Part shown: piece after piece, positions 17,373-25,379 of the stretch
How the letters are laid out: each line of letters starts with the position of its first letter
How positions within the stretch are numbered: position 1 is the stretch's first letter
DNA from: Streptomyces sp. NBC_01198
GTDB taxonomy: Bacteria > Actinomycetota > Actinomycetes > Streptomycetales > Streptomycetaceae
Assembly: GCF_036010485.1 (NCBI RefSeq)
Contig: NZ_CP108568.1
Span: 5,666,501 to 5,730,500, forward strand
DNA: 64,000 nt
Reading direction: 5' to 3'
Notes under the pieces: model-generated
The model's input: the letters and a program-made list of their open reading frames with translations, nothing else
Databases searched by the model: none
What the model was told of the DNA's origin: nothing
Made by a program: the position numbers and the translations under genes

Positions 17373-19999
17373 ACGGTCACCGTCTCTGTCAGGGCCAGCA
17401 GGACCGGCTCGGGCTTGATCTGGCCGCGCTCGGGCACGAACCGGACGGTCGGGTCGGGGGTTCCCGGCGCGTTGACGAAGGAGACGAAGCGGCTCAGCCG
17501 CTCCGGGTCGTTGACGGTGTCCGCCCACTCGTCGCGGTAGCCCGCGACATGCGCGGCCATCAGGGCCTCCAGCTCCCCGCAGATGCCCAGCGAGTCGTGG
17601 ACGACGACGTCGCGGACGTGTCCGAGGCCGCCCGCGACGCGCTGCAGCCACACGCTGGTGCGCTCCAGGGGCTCGGCGGTGCGGATGTAGAACATCAGGA
17701 AGCGGTCGATGAGCCGCACCAGTTCGGCGTCGGAGAGGTCCTGCGCCAGCAGGTCCGCGTGCCGGGGCGTGGCGCCGCCGTTGCCGCCGACGTACAGATT
17801 CCAGCCGCTGGCGGTCGCGATCACCCCGAAGTCCTTGCTCTGCGCCTCCGCGCACTCGCGCGCGCAGCCGGAGACCGCCGACTTGAGCTTGTGCGGCGAG
17901 CGCAGGCCCCGGTAGCGCAGCTCCAGGCCGATCGCCATCCTGACGCTGTCCTGCACGCCGTAGCGGCACCAGGTCTGCCCCACGCAGGACTTCACCGTCC
18001 GCAGCGCCTTGCCGTAGGCGTGCCCGGACTCGAAGCCGGCGTCGACCAGCCGGGACCAGATCAGCGGCAGTTGCTCCACCCGGGCGCCGAAGAGGTCGAT
18101 GCGCTGGCCGCCGGTGATCTTCGTGTAGAGGCCGAAGTCGCGGGCCACCTCGCCGATCACGATGAGCCGCTCGGGGGTGATCTCACCGCCGGGGATGCGC
18201 GGCACGACCGAATAGGAGCCGTTCTTCTGCATGTTGGCCAGGAAGTGGTCATTGGTGTCCTGCAACGCGGCCTGCTCGCCGTCCAGCACGTGCACGCTCG
18301 CGCCGACCGTGGCGGCCAGCGACGCCAGGATCGAGGCGACGGCCGGCTTGCAGACCTCGCAGCCGTCGCCGCCGCGCGCGCCCTCCCGGCCGTGGGCGTC
18401 CAGCAGTTCGCGGTAGGAGGAGATCCGCAGCGCCAGCACGATCTCGTACAGCTCGGCCCTGGTCTGCCCGAAGTGCGGGCACAGGCCGCCGTCCACCTCG
18501 ACACCGTTCGCCGCCAGCTCCGCGGTCACCAGCCGGCCCACCACCTTCACGCAACTGCCGCAGCCCGCACCGGCCTTGGTGCACTTCTTCACCTCTGCGA
18601 CGGTGCCGCAGCCGTGGTCGCCGACCGCGCCGCGGATCGCGCCCGTGGTCACGTGGTGGCAGCTGCAGACCACCGCCTCGTCGGGCAGCGCGGCCGGGCC
18701 GAGCACGACCGGCGCGCCCGCGCCGGCCGGCAGCACCAGGTGCTCGGGCGCCACCGGCGGCACCGAACCCGTCAACGGCCGCAGCACGCCGTACGATTCG
18801 ACGTCGCCGACCAGGACGCCGCCCAGCAGCGTCCCGTCCCGGCCGACCACCAGCTTGCGGTAGATCCCCGACCTGGCGTCCGAGTACAGCACGTCCAGGG
18901 ACCCGTCGGTGGCGCCGTGGGCGTCGCCGAAGCTCGCCACGTCCACGCCCAGTAGCTTCAGCCTGGTGGACAGGTCGGCGCCGGTGAAGGCGCCCGCGTC
19001 ACCGGCGATCGTCCTGGCCGCGGTCTCGGCCATCTCGTTGCCGGGCGCGACCAGGCCGTAGACGCGGCCGTCCGCCGCCAGCGCGCACTCGCCGATCGCG
19101 AAGACCGCCGCGTCCGGCGTGCGGCACTGCTCGTCCACCACGACGCCGCCGCGCTCGCCGACCGGCAGCCCGCAGGCCCGTGCCAGCTCGTCCCGCGGCC
19201 GCACCCCGGCGGAGAAGACCACCATGCCGGTGGGCAGTACGGACCCGTCCGACAGCGCCATCCCGCTGACCCGCCCGTCGCCGCCCACGGTGATCTCCCG
19301 GGTGCCGACCCCGGTGTGCACGGCCACCCCCAGCGACTCGACGCTACGCCGCAGGGCCCGGCCGCCGCCCTCGTCGACCTGCACAGGCATCAGCCGCGGC
19401 GCGAACTCCACCACGTGGGTGTCCAGGCCGAGCCCCCGCAGCGCGCCGGCCGCCTCCAGACCCAGCAGCCCGCCGCCGACCACCGCGCCGCTGGTCACGC
19501 CCTGTGCGTAGGCCTCGATCGCCAGCAGGTCCTCGATGGTGCGGTAGACGAAGCAGCCCGCCGCGTCCCTGCCCGGCACCGGCGGCACGAACGGGTACGA
19601 GCCGGTGGCGAGCACCAGCGTGTCGTAGACCACCGTCAGGCCAGAACGGGCCGTCACCGTACGGGAGTCGCGGTCCACGGCGACCGCCGGGTCGCCCAGG
19701 TGCAGCTCGATGCCGTGCCGCGCCATGAAGCCGTCCTCGACCATCGACAGGTCCGCGGGGCGGGCGTTCTCGGAGAAGTACGAGGTCAGGTGCACCCGGT
19801 CGTACGCCGGGCGGGGCTCCTCGCACAGCACGACCACCCGCGCCCGCCCGGTCACCCCGCGGTCCGCGAGCGCTTCGAGGAAGCGCTGGCCGACCATCCC
19901 GTGGCCGACGAGCACGATCGTGCCGCCCGCGGTGTCGCGCCCGGTGCCGTCCCCGGTGTCGCGCGTGGTGTCGCGGTCCGCAGCCCTGGTGACAGCCAT
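17369..19999 (-). CDS. nirB: Nitrite reductase (NADH) large subunit NirB
   Basis: Six-electron reduction of nitrite to ammonium in the cytoplasm. 876 residues: FAD/NAD(P)H disulfide-oxidoreductase domain (about 30-320; VLVGHGMVGQRFLEAL, LVLATGS, GGGLLGLEAAGAL), two BFD-like [2Fe-2S] domains (VVCSCHHVTTGAI ... CTKAGAGCGSC near 450-490 and GGDGCEVCKP), then nitrite/sulfite reductase domains with siroheme/[4Fe-4S] cysteines CVGQTWC and CARECAEA (near 670-720). The ATG at 19999 has GGAGG 9 nt upstream. It is expected to need siroheme, possibly supplied by the chelatase at 24576. Nitrogen control by GlnR is likely; see 20048-20074. Confidence 0.96.
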   Translation of the reverse strand: MAVTRAADRDTTRDTGDGTGRDTAGGTIVLVGHGMVGQRFLEALADRGVTGRARVVVLCEEPRPAYDRVHLTSYFSENARPADLSMVEDGFMARHGIELHLGDPAVAVDRDSRTVTARSGLTVVYDTLVLATGSYPFVPPVPGRDAAGCFVYRTIEDLLAIEAYAQGVTSGAVVGGGLLGLEAAGALRGLGLDTHVVEFAPRLMPVQVDEGGGRALRRSVESLGVAVHTGVGTREITVGGDGRVSGMALSDGSVLPTGMVVFSAGVRPRDELARACGLPVGERGGVVVDEQCRTPDAAVFAIGECALAADGRVYGLVAPGNEMAETAARTIAGDAGAFTGADLSTRLKLLGVDVASFGDAHGATDGSLDVLYSDARSGIYRKLVVGRDGTLLGGVLVGDVESYGVLRPLTGSVPPVAPEHLVLPAGAGAPVVLGPAALPDEAVVCSCHHVTTGAIRGAVGDHGCGTVAEVKKCTKAGAGCGSCVKVVGRLVTAELAANGVEVDGGLCPHFGQTRAELYEIVLALRISSYRELLDAHGREGARGGDGCEVCKPAVASILASLAATVGASVHVLDGEQAALQDTNDHFLANMQKNGSYSVVPRIPGGEITPERLIVIGEVARDFGLYTKITGGQRIDLFGARVEQLPLIWSRLVDAGFESGHAYGKALRTVKSCVGQTWCRYGVQDSVRMAIGLELRYRGLRSPHKLKSAVSGCARECAEAQSKDFGVIATASGWNLYVGGNGGATPRHADLLAQDLSDAELVRLIDRFLMFYIRTAEPLERTSVWLQRVAGGLGHVRDVVVHDSLGICGELEALMAAHVAGYRDEWADTVNDPERLSRFVSFVNAPGTPDPTVRFVPERGQIKPEPVLLALTETVTV

Positions 20000-20047
20000 G
20001 CTCACACACCTCCGTCGTCGTCCCTGCCACGAGCCTGGGCCGCCGCT

Positions 20048-20074
20048 GTTTCCCACCCGGATCCCCGCCATTAC
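20048..20074 (-). promoter_or_regulatory. Possible GlnR-type site upstream of nirB
   Basis: Read on the minus strand, GTAAT, GATCC and GAAAC are spaced exactly 6 nt apart, the 11-bp periodicity of GlnR half-sites (gTnAC-n6-GnAAC). GTAAT and GAAAC fit well, the middle one poorly. Position about 50-75 nt before nirB fits an activator site. GlnR control of nirB is known in Streptomyces; this particular site is inferred. Confidence 0.35.
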
Positions 20075-20206
20075 CCGCAGCGAACGGTGCGCTCATCCCC
20101 GGCTGCGGCAGACTGTGAGCCGGCCCCACCGTCCTGACCGGATCGTTCCGCCCCCGGACATGATCGTGTCTGGCGGCGGCGCCGCCCACCGGCCAGGATC
20201 TGAGAC

Positions 20207-20827
20207 ATGACAGCCACCACGGACACCACCGCGCACACCCCCGCCGACACCGCCCTCATCGTCATCGACGTCCAGGAGTCCTTCCGGCAGCGGGAGAGCT
20301 GGCAGGCCGCCTCCGACCCCGACGTCGCCGGCAAGGTCGCCGTGCTCGTCGACCACGCCAGGCTGCACGGCCGCCTCGTGGTGTGGGTGCTGCACACCGA
20401 ACCCGGCACCGGCGGCGCCTTCGACCCGGCGCTCGGCCACGTCCGGCTGATGGAGGGGCTGGCGCCCGCGGCCGGCGAGCCGGTGCTCCACAAGACCGCG
20501 CACAACGCCTTCACCACCACCAACCTCCAGCAGATCCTCACCGAGCGCGGCATCCGCAACCTGATCACCTGCGGCATCCGCACCGAGCAGTGCGTCGAGA
20601 CGACCACCCGGCTGGCCGCCGACCTCGGCTACGACGTCACCTTCGTCAGCGACGCCACCGCCACCGAGCCCATCGCGCACCGCGACGCGCCAGCGGGCCG
20701 CCCACTCGCCGAGGTGCTCGCCGACCCGCGTACGCTGCTGCCCGCCGAGATCATCGCCCGTACCGAATACGCGCTGGCGGGTCGCTTCGCCAACGTCACC
20801 ACCGTCAAGGAGCTGACTGGATCGTGA
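20207..20827 (+). CDS. Isochorismatase-family cysteine hydrolase
   Basis: 206 residues, alpha/beta hydrolase of the isochorismatase/nicotinamidase superfamily. Catalytic triad: Asp in LIVIDVQESF (about 23), Lys in VLHKTAHNAF (about 96) and Cys in GIRTEQCVETT (about 129). The family hydrolyses amides or vinyl ethers; the substrate is not predictable here. Its stop overlaps the GTG of the GlxA-type regulator (GTGA), a recurring arrangement suggesting that the regulator senses the enzyme's substrate or product. It is divergent from nirB. Confidence 0.88.
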   Translation: MTATTDTTAHTPADTALIVIDVQESFRQRESWQAASDPDVAGKVAVLVDHARLHGRLVVWVLHTEPGTGGAFDPALGHVRLMEGLAPAAGEPVLHKTAHNAFTTTNLQQILTERGIRNLITCGIRTEQCVETTTRLAADLGYDVTFVSDATATEPIAHRDAPAGRPLAEVLADPRTLLPAEIIARTEYALAGRFANVTTVKELTGS

Positions 20828-21744
20828 CCCGGGTGGTCTTCCTGCTCGTCCCGCAGCTGCACCTGCTCGACCTCGCGGGACCGGCCCAGGTGTTCTCCAC
20901 CGCGGCCGACCACGGCCTCGGCCACACGCTGCACTACGCGGCCGAGCAGGAGGACGTACCCACCGCGCAGGGCCTCGCGCTGCGCGCAGAACCGGTGCTG
21001 CCCGCGCTGGACCCCGGCGACCTGGTCGTCGTCCCCGGCTGGCGCTCGCACAGCCTGCGCGACCACGGCGCGATGGCCCCGGCGACCCTCGACTGGCTGC
21101 GCGACCACCACACCGCGGGCGGCACCGTCGCCAGCGTCTGCGCCGGGGCCGACGCGCTGGGCCGGGCCGGCCTGCTGGACGGCCGCCGCTGCACCACCCA
21201 CCACGACGTCCAGGACGAACTGGCCCGCCGCTACCCGCGGGCCAGCGTCGTCCGGGACGTCCTCTACGTCGTCGACGGCCGGGTCGTCACCTCCGCCGGC
21301 ATCGCCAGCGGCATCGACCTGGCCCTGCACCTGGTCGCCGTCCGGCACGGGCCGGCCGCCGCCGCCCGGGTGGCCCGCGAGATGGTCGTCTACGCCCGCC
21401 GCAACGGCGACGAGCAGCAGGCCAGCGCGATGCTCCGGCACCGCTCCCACGTCAGCGACGCCGTCCACCGCGCCCAGGACCTCATCGACGCCCGCTACGA
21501 CGCCCGGCTCGCCCTCGCCGACCTGGCCGCCGCCACCGGCCTGAGCGAACGCACCCTCACCCGCCGCTTCACCGCGGCCACCGGGCTCACCCCGCTGCGC
21601 TACCAGCAGGAACTGCGGATCGAACGCGCCGAGCATCTGATCGGCCACGGCACCACGGTCGAGTCGGCGGCCAGGGCGGTGGGCTTCCAGGACGCCAGGA
21701 TGCTGCGCAGGCTGCGGGCGCGGACGCCGGCCCTCACGGACTGA
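20824..21744 (+). CDS. GlxA-type AraC regulator with DJ-1/PfpI domain
   Basis: 306 residues. The N-terminal DJ-1/PfpI-like domain (about 1-170) has LVPQLHLLDLAGPAQVFSTA and the nucleophile-elbow cysteine in VASVCAGADALG. The C-terminal AraC domain (about 205-300) carries two helix-turn-helix motifs, LADLAAATGLSERTLTRRF and VESAARAVGFQDARMLRRLR. Translationally coupled to the isochorismatase-like enzyme upstream (4-nt overlap). The 3' end overlaps the convergent OsmC gene by 11 nt. Confidence 0.92.
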   Translation: MTRVVFLLVPQLHLLDLAGPAQVFSTAADHGLGHTLHYAAEQEDVPTAQGLALRAEPVLPALDPGDLVVVPGWRSHSLRDHGAMAPATLDWLRDHHTAGGTVASVCAGADALGRAGLLDGRRCTTHHDVQDELARRYPRASVVRDVLYVVDGRVVTSAGIASGIDLALHLVAVRHGPAAAARVAREMVVYARRNGDEQQASAMLRHRSHVSDAVHRAQDLIDARYDARLALADLAAATGLSERTLTRRFTAATGLTPLRYQQELRIERAEHLIGHGTTVESAARAVGFQDARMLRRLRARTPALTD

Positions 21745-22213
21745 CGGTCACCGTCGGCTCGTGGCGCACAGGGAAGTTGACCGAGCTGGCGATGAAGCAC
21801 AGCCGGTGCGCGTCCGCGTGGAGCGCGGCGGCCTTCTCCGCCATGGCCGCGTCGGCGACCTCCACGGTGGGACGCAGCACCACCTCGGTGAAGCTTCCGC
21901 CGCCGTCCGGGGTCTGGGTCATCGTGCCGGCGGCCTGGTCCGTATAGCCGGTCACCGTGACGCCGTTCACCGCGCACACATGCAGATACGACAGCAGGTG
22001 GCACTGAGACAGGGCTGCGAGCAGCATCAGTTCGGGGTTCCAGCGGGCCGCGTCACCGCGGAAGGCCGGGTCGGACGACCCGAGCAGCACCGGGACGCCC
22101 GGTGCGGACACCCGGTGGGCACGCTCGTAGGAACGGTAACTGCTCGTGCCCGAGCCGAGGTTGCCGGTCCACACCAGGTCGGTGCGGTAACTGTGCGTAT
22201 TCGCTGACGCCAT
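21734..22213 (-). CDS. OsmC/Ohr family peroxiredoxin-like protein
   Basis: 159 residues. OsmC-like fold with PELMLLAALSQCHLLSYLHV carrying the first reactive cysteine (near 75) and HRLCFIASSVNFPV carrying the second (near 140), the pair that reduces organic hydroperoxides. It matches the OsmC subgroup that starts with a THxYxTxLVWTG strand. GGAAAGGA precedes the ATG by 8 nt. It precedes no obvious partner; the GntR gene upstream in the same direction may be co-transcribed. Confidence 0.88.
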   Translation of the reverse strand: MASANTHSYRTDLVWTGNLGSGTSSYRSYERAHRVSAPGVPVLLGSSDPAFRGDAARWNPELMLLAALSQCHLLSYLHVCAVNGVTVTGYTDQAAGTMTQTPDGGGSFTEVVLRPTVEVADAAMAEKAAALHADAHRLCFIASSVNFPVRHEPTVTVSP

Positions 22214-22239
22214 GAGGGGTCCTTTCCGCTGCGGCTCGG

Positions 22240-22863
22240 TCAGCCGCAGGTGTCGAGTACATGCCGCCGGGCGGCCTCCGCGGCCTCCGCCGCGCGGCCC
22301 CCGGTGATCGCGGCCATCAGCTCGCGGTGCTGGCCGTTCACCTGCGCCGGGCGGTGCGGCGGGTCGAGGGAGGCGCGCGTCGAGACCACGATCTGGTCCC
22401 ACAGGCGCTCCAGCGCGGCCTGCGCCGGGGCGTTGGCGGCCAGGGCCGCGATGCGGGTGTGGAAGCGGCGGTTGTACGTCACCGCCTCGGTGAAGTGGCC
22501 CTCCGAGGTGGCCTCCTCGGTCAAGGCCGCGTCCGCCGCGAGCGCGGTCAGCTCGGCCGGGGCGATCAGGCCTGCGGCCTGGCGCTCGGCGGCGAGCTCC
22601 GCGGTCAGCGCCTCCAGCGCCGCCCGCACGCGGTAGGTGTCCCGCAGCGCCCCCGGGTCCAGCGCCGCGACCACGACGCCGCGGCCGTCGGCGCTCCTGA
22701 GCAAGCCGTCTGCGACGAGGCTCCTGAGGGCTTCCCGGACCGGCGTCCGGCTCATCGCCAGCGTGCCGGCGACCTCCGTCTCCGTCAGCCGCTCGCCTGG
22801 CGCGTAGGCGCCCCCCACGATCATCTCCCGCAACCGCGCGTGCGCGGCGTCCGTCTGCTGCAT
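22240..22863 (-). CDS. GntR family regulator, FCD (FadR) subfamily
   Basis: 207 residues. The N-terminal winged helix (about 5-70) has LREMIVGGAYAPGERLTETE and MSRTPVREALRSLVADGLL. The C-terminal FCD domain (about 80-195) is all-helical, with metal-binding positions (Asp in the first helix region, His in NRRFHTRI and GQHRELMAAI) that hold Zn or a carboxylate ligand. The perfect 24-bp palindrome just upstream is very likely its own operator. A TAGACT -10 box 7 nt before the ATG suggests leaderless mRNA, although the G-run in between could act as a weak ribosome binding site. Confidence 0.92.
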   Translation of the reverse strand: MQQTDAAHARLREMIVGGAYAPGERLTETEVAGTLAMSRTPVREALRSLVADGLLRSADGRGVVVAALDPGALRDTYRVRAALEALTAELAAERQAAGLIAPAELTALAADAALTEEATSEGHFTEAVTYNRRFHTRIAALAANAPAQAALERLWDQIVVSTRASLDPPHRPAQVNGQHRELMAAITGGRAAEAAEAARRHVLDTCG

Positions 22864-22870
22864 GCCCCCC

Positions 22871-22902
22871 AGTCTACCGTATGCATTGCATGCAATGCAT
22901 AC
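22871..22902 (-). promoter_or_regulatory. GntR promoter with perfect 24-bp palindromic operator
   Basis: GTATGCATTGCA (22879-22890) followed immediately by its exact complement makes a gapless 24-bp palindrome. TAGACT on the minus strand (22876-22871) is the -10. The palindrome covers the spacer and -35 region, so bound regulator would exclude polymerase. The core ATTGCATGCAAT resembles FCD-type GntR sites (TnGTnnnACnA-like symmetry) only in general form. Confidence 0.75.
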
Positions 22903-22914
22903 ACCCGAGCTGGT

Positions 22915-23276
22915 GGGAGCTGGCCGCGCAGTTCCCCGCGCCCCCGGGGTGGGTGCCACTTGCGGTGACCTGTCACCCGCGCCCAGGTGGGGGGCTTGTC
23001 GCGCGGTTCCCCGCGCCCCCTGAGAAACGCGCACGCTCCGCAGCAGCGGCACCCCTGCCAGGCGCCAGCGCCCGACGGAGGAGGACCCGCGCCCGAAGGG
23101 GCGCGGGGAACCGCGCGACCAGCCCCCACGCTGGGAAAGCGGGCCAGCCACCGCGAGGGGCAGTCACCCCAGGGGCGCGGGAACTGCGCGCCCAGCCCCC
23201 GCGGTGGGAAAGCAGCACCGCCACCGCAAGTGGCACAAACCCCCGGGCGCGGGGAACGGCGCGCTCGGCTCCCCCC
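22915..23276. repeat. Inverted array of five ~74-bp intergenic repeats
   Basis: Cores of about 30 bp built on GGGGCGCGGGGAAC(C/T)GCGCG..CAGCCCC occur at 22915-22945 and 22989-23020 on the minus strand and at 23098-23127, 23172-23201 and 23245-23276 on the plus strand. Neighbouring cores are 73-75 bp apart, and the spacers are also related: ACCGCAAGTGGCAC appears in both orientations. Each core can fold as GCGCGG-GGAA-CCGCGC with a GNRA-type tetraloop. I know this core as a frequent Streptomyces intergenic repeat. The whole stretch 22903-23289 has no gene. Confidence 0.85.
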
Positions 23277-23289
23277 GGAGCAAGGGGGC

Positions 23290-23958
23290 TCAGGGGGTGG
23301 CGAGGGCGGCCGGGATATGGGGGTCCGGGGGCCCCAGGAAGCGGGGCGCCGGGTGGAACCCGGCGTCCACCGCCGCCTTGGCCGCGGCCAGCACCTCGCG
23401 CGCACCCCCGGCGTACCACGTCACATCGTGCGGCTCGTCGACGCCGACGCCGTAAACGTCAAGCCCCGCCGCCTCGCAGAGCGCCACCGCCCGCCGTATG
23501 TGAAAGCCCTGGCTGACCAGAACCGCCCGCCGCACCCCGAAGACGCGCTTCGCGCGCTCGCACGAGTCCCACGTGTCGAACCCGGCGTCGTCGACGACCA
23601 CCCGCCCGGCGGGGACCCCGTGGGCGACGAGATATGACCGCATCGCGCCCGGCTCGTCGTAGGCCACCCGGCTGTTGTCCCCGGTCACCAGCAGCACCCG
23701 TACCTTGCCGGCCCGGTAGAGCACGGCAGCCGCGTCCAGCCGGTGCGCGAGGTAGGGCGTGGGGCGCCCGCCGGAGATCCCGGCGCCGAAGACGACGCCG
23801 ACCGGCGCCGCCGGCACGTCGGCCAGGTCGCGTATCCGGCCGCCGCCGGCGAGCTGGACCCACACCGCGGGCAGCAGCGCGACCGTGCAGAGCGCCGCGA
23901 TCGCCTGCACGGTGCGCCGCCACCCCGTGCGGGTCCGCGGCAGTCGGAGCCTCCGCAT
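23290..23958 (-). CDS. SanA/YdcF-family (DUF218) membrane-anchored protein
   Basis: 222 residues. An N-terminal transmembrane segment (about 17-38) is followed by a DUF218 domain (about 50-205) with VVFGAGISGGRPTPYLAHRL, VLLVTGDNS, DDAGFDTWDSCERAK and AVLVSQGFHIRRAV. It corresponds to the SanA branch (vancomycin-exclusion type), an extracytoplasmic protein with envelope-barrier roles in other bacteria. The biochemical activity is uncertain. No operon partner. Confidence 0.85.
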   Translation of the reverse strand: MRRLRLPRTRTGWRRTVQAIAALCTVALLPAVWVQLAGGGRIRDLADVPAAPVGVVFGAGISGGRPTPYLAHRLDAAAVLYRAGKVRVLLVTGDNSRVAYDEPGAMRSYLVAHGVPAGRVVVDDAGFDTWDSCERAKRVFGVRRAVLVSQGFHIRRAVALCEAAGLDVYGVGVDEPHDVTWYAGGAREVLAAAKAAVDAGFHPAPRFLGPPDPHIPAALATP

Positions 23959-24061
23959 GCCGTACCTCCCTCGTCACCATGATCGACGCCCCGGTCGCAC
24001 CCGCGGTTGCGCTGCCGCCCGGCACAGTGGTGTCATCCGCCCGCCGCCCCCGGAGGCCACC

Positions 24062-24508
24062 GTGACCGACCGCCGTCTGCCGATCTTCGTCTACGGCACG
24101 CTGCTGCCCGGCGAGCGCAACCACCCGCTGCTGGCGGGGCGTACGCGTTCGTGGACCCCGGCGGTGCTGCCGGGCGCGCTGCTCTTCCGCGGCCCGCGCT
24201 ATCCGGTCGCCGTGCTCGACCCGGCCGGGGACGGGCAGGTGCGCGGCGAGGTCGTCGGGATACCCGCGGCGGTGTACGACGCTGTGCTCGCCGACCTGGA
24301 CCGCCTGGAGGGCTACGCGGCCGGCGACCCGGCGAACCGCTACGAGCGGGTGAGCCGGGTGGTGCGAGGCGAGCGGGAGGAGACCGAGGCGTGGCTCTAC
24401 GTGGCCGGCCCGGTCCTCACCCGGGAGATGCTGCCCACCGCCGACCGCATCCCCGGCGGGGACTGGCGCCACCGCGACAGCCTCACCGGCGGCGCCGCCG
24501 AGGTGTGA
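24062..24508 (+). CDS. Gamma-glutamylcyclotransferase-family protein
   Basis: 148 residues, GGCT/AIG2-like fold. It starts with LPIFVYGTLLPGERNHPLL, the YGTL loop of the family. The expected catalytic Glu is in LDRLEGYA (about 83), and NRYERVSRVV and AWLYV complete the barrel. The GTG start has GGAGG 5 nt upstream. Members cyclise gamma-glutamyl compounds or remove such groups from amines; the substrate is unknown. Confidence 0.85.
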   Translation: MTDRRLPIFVYGTLLPGERNHPLLAGRTRSWTPAVLPGALLFRGPRYPVAVLDPAGDGQVRGEVVGIPAAVYDAVLADLDRLEGYAAGDPANRYERVSRVVRGEREETEAWLYVAGPVLTREMLPTADRIPGGDWRHRDSLTGGAAEV

Positions 24509-24575
24509 TGCCCGGGCAAAGATCCGTGACCTCGCGCGCAACGGGGTCGCAACCCCGGTCCCGCACTATGGAGGT

Positions 24576-25328
24576 ATGACGCCCTTCGCACCCGCGAGCG
24601 TCCGCCCCACCCTGGTGGCCGTCGCGCACGGCAGCCGCGACCCGCGCGCGCTGCCCGTGGTCCAGGCGCTGCTGGAGCGGGTACGGGCCGCCCGGCCCGG
24701 CGTGGACGTACGCCTCGGCCATGTCGAGCTGGACGAGCCGCTGCTCCCCGCCACCCTGGCCGCACTCCGCGGCGAGGCAGTGCTGGTCCCGCTGCTGCTG
24801 GGCCGCGGCCACCACGTCAAGCACGACCTGCCCGCGGCCCTTGCCGCGGCCCCGTGGCTGCGCGGCACGGTCGCCGCCCCCCTCGGCCCGCACCGGCTGC
24901 TCGCCGAGGTGCTGCACGACCGGCTGCTGGCGGCCGGCTGGGACGGGGGCGACGCCGTCGTGCTCGCCGCCGCCGGGTCGCGCGACCCGGACTCCGCCGC
25001 CGACACCGCCCGCACCGCCGCGCTGCTCGCCGCCCGCCTCGGGGTGCCGGTGGCGCCGGCCTACGCCTCGGCCGCCGCGCCCACCGTCGGCGAGGCGGTC
25101 GAAGCGCTGGCCGCCGCCGGTGCCGCCCGGCGGCGTATCGCGCTCGCCTCGTACTTCACCGCGCCCGGGCGCTTCGCCGCCCAGACGTCCGCCGTAGCGC
25201 CCTGGATCGCGGCGGCGCCACTCGGGGCGCACGAGGCGATGGCCCGGCTCGTCCTGCACCGCTACGACGAGGCCGTCCGCACGCTGGGAGCCCCCGCCCT
25301 GCCGCTCCCGCTGGCCCGCGCGAGCTGA
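24576..25328 (+). CDS. Sirohydrochlorin chelatase, CbiX/SirB type
   Basis: 250 residues as two tandem CbiX-like halves: the first starts LVAVAHGSRDPRALPVVQAL (metal-binding His and the GSRD motif), the second VVLAAAGSRDPDSAAD, in which the equivalent histidine has become alanine. ELDEP and LLLGRGHHVKHDLP supply further active-site residues of the first half. It inserts Fe2+ (or Co2+) into sirohydrochlorin, giving siroheme, which NirB at 17369 requires. CACTAT with a 6-nt gap to the ATG, or GGAGG 1 nt before it, makes the translation mode ambiguous. Confidence 0.87.
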   Translation: MTPFAPASVRPTLVAVAHGSRDPRALPVVQALLERVRAARPGVDVRLGHVELDEPLLPATLAALRGEAVLVPLLLGRGHHVKHDLPAALAAAPWLRGTVAAPLGPHRLLAEVLHDRLLAAGWDGGDAVVLAAAGSRDPDSAADTARTAALLAARLGVPVAPAYASAAAPTVGEAVEALAAAGAARRRIALASYFTAPGRFAAQTSAVAPWIAAAPLGAHEAMARLVLHRYDEAVRTLGAPALPLPLARAS

Positions 25329-25367
25329 ACCGGCGGGCCGCGCGGACCCGGCGCCCGCCGGGCCGGT

Positions 25368-25373
25368 TACGGT
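25368..25373 (+). promoter_or_regulatory. -10 box of dgt, probably leaderless transcript
   Basis: TACGGT ends 6 nt before the ATG at 25380 and no ribosome binding site precedes the start, matching the leaderless arrangement of several other genes here. Confidence 0.4.
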
Positions 25374-25379
25374 CGGGCT

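Noticed and set aside
22915..23276. CRISPR array
   Set aside because: Repeats alternate orientation, the spacers are themselves related, and no cas genes are present.
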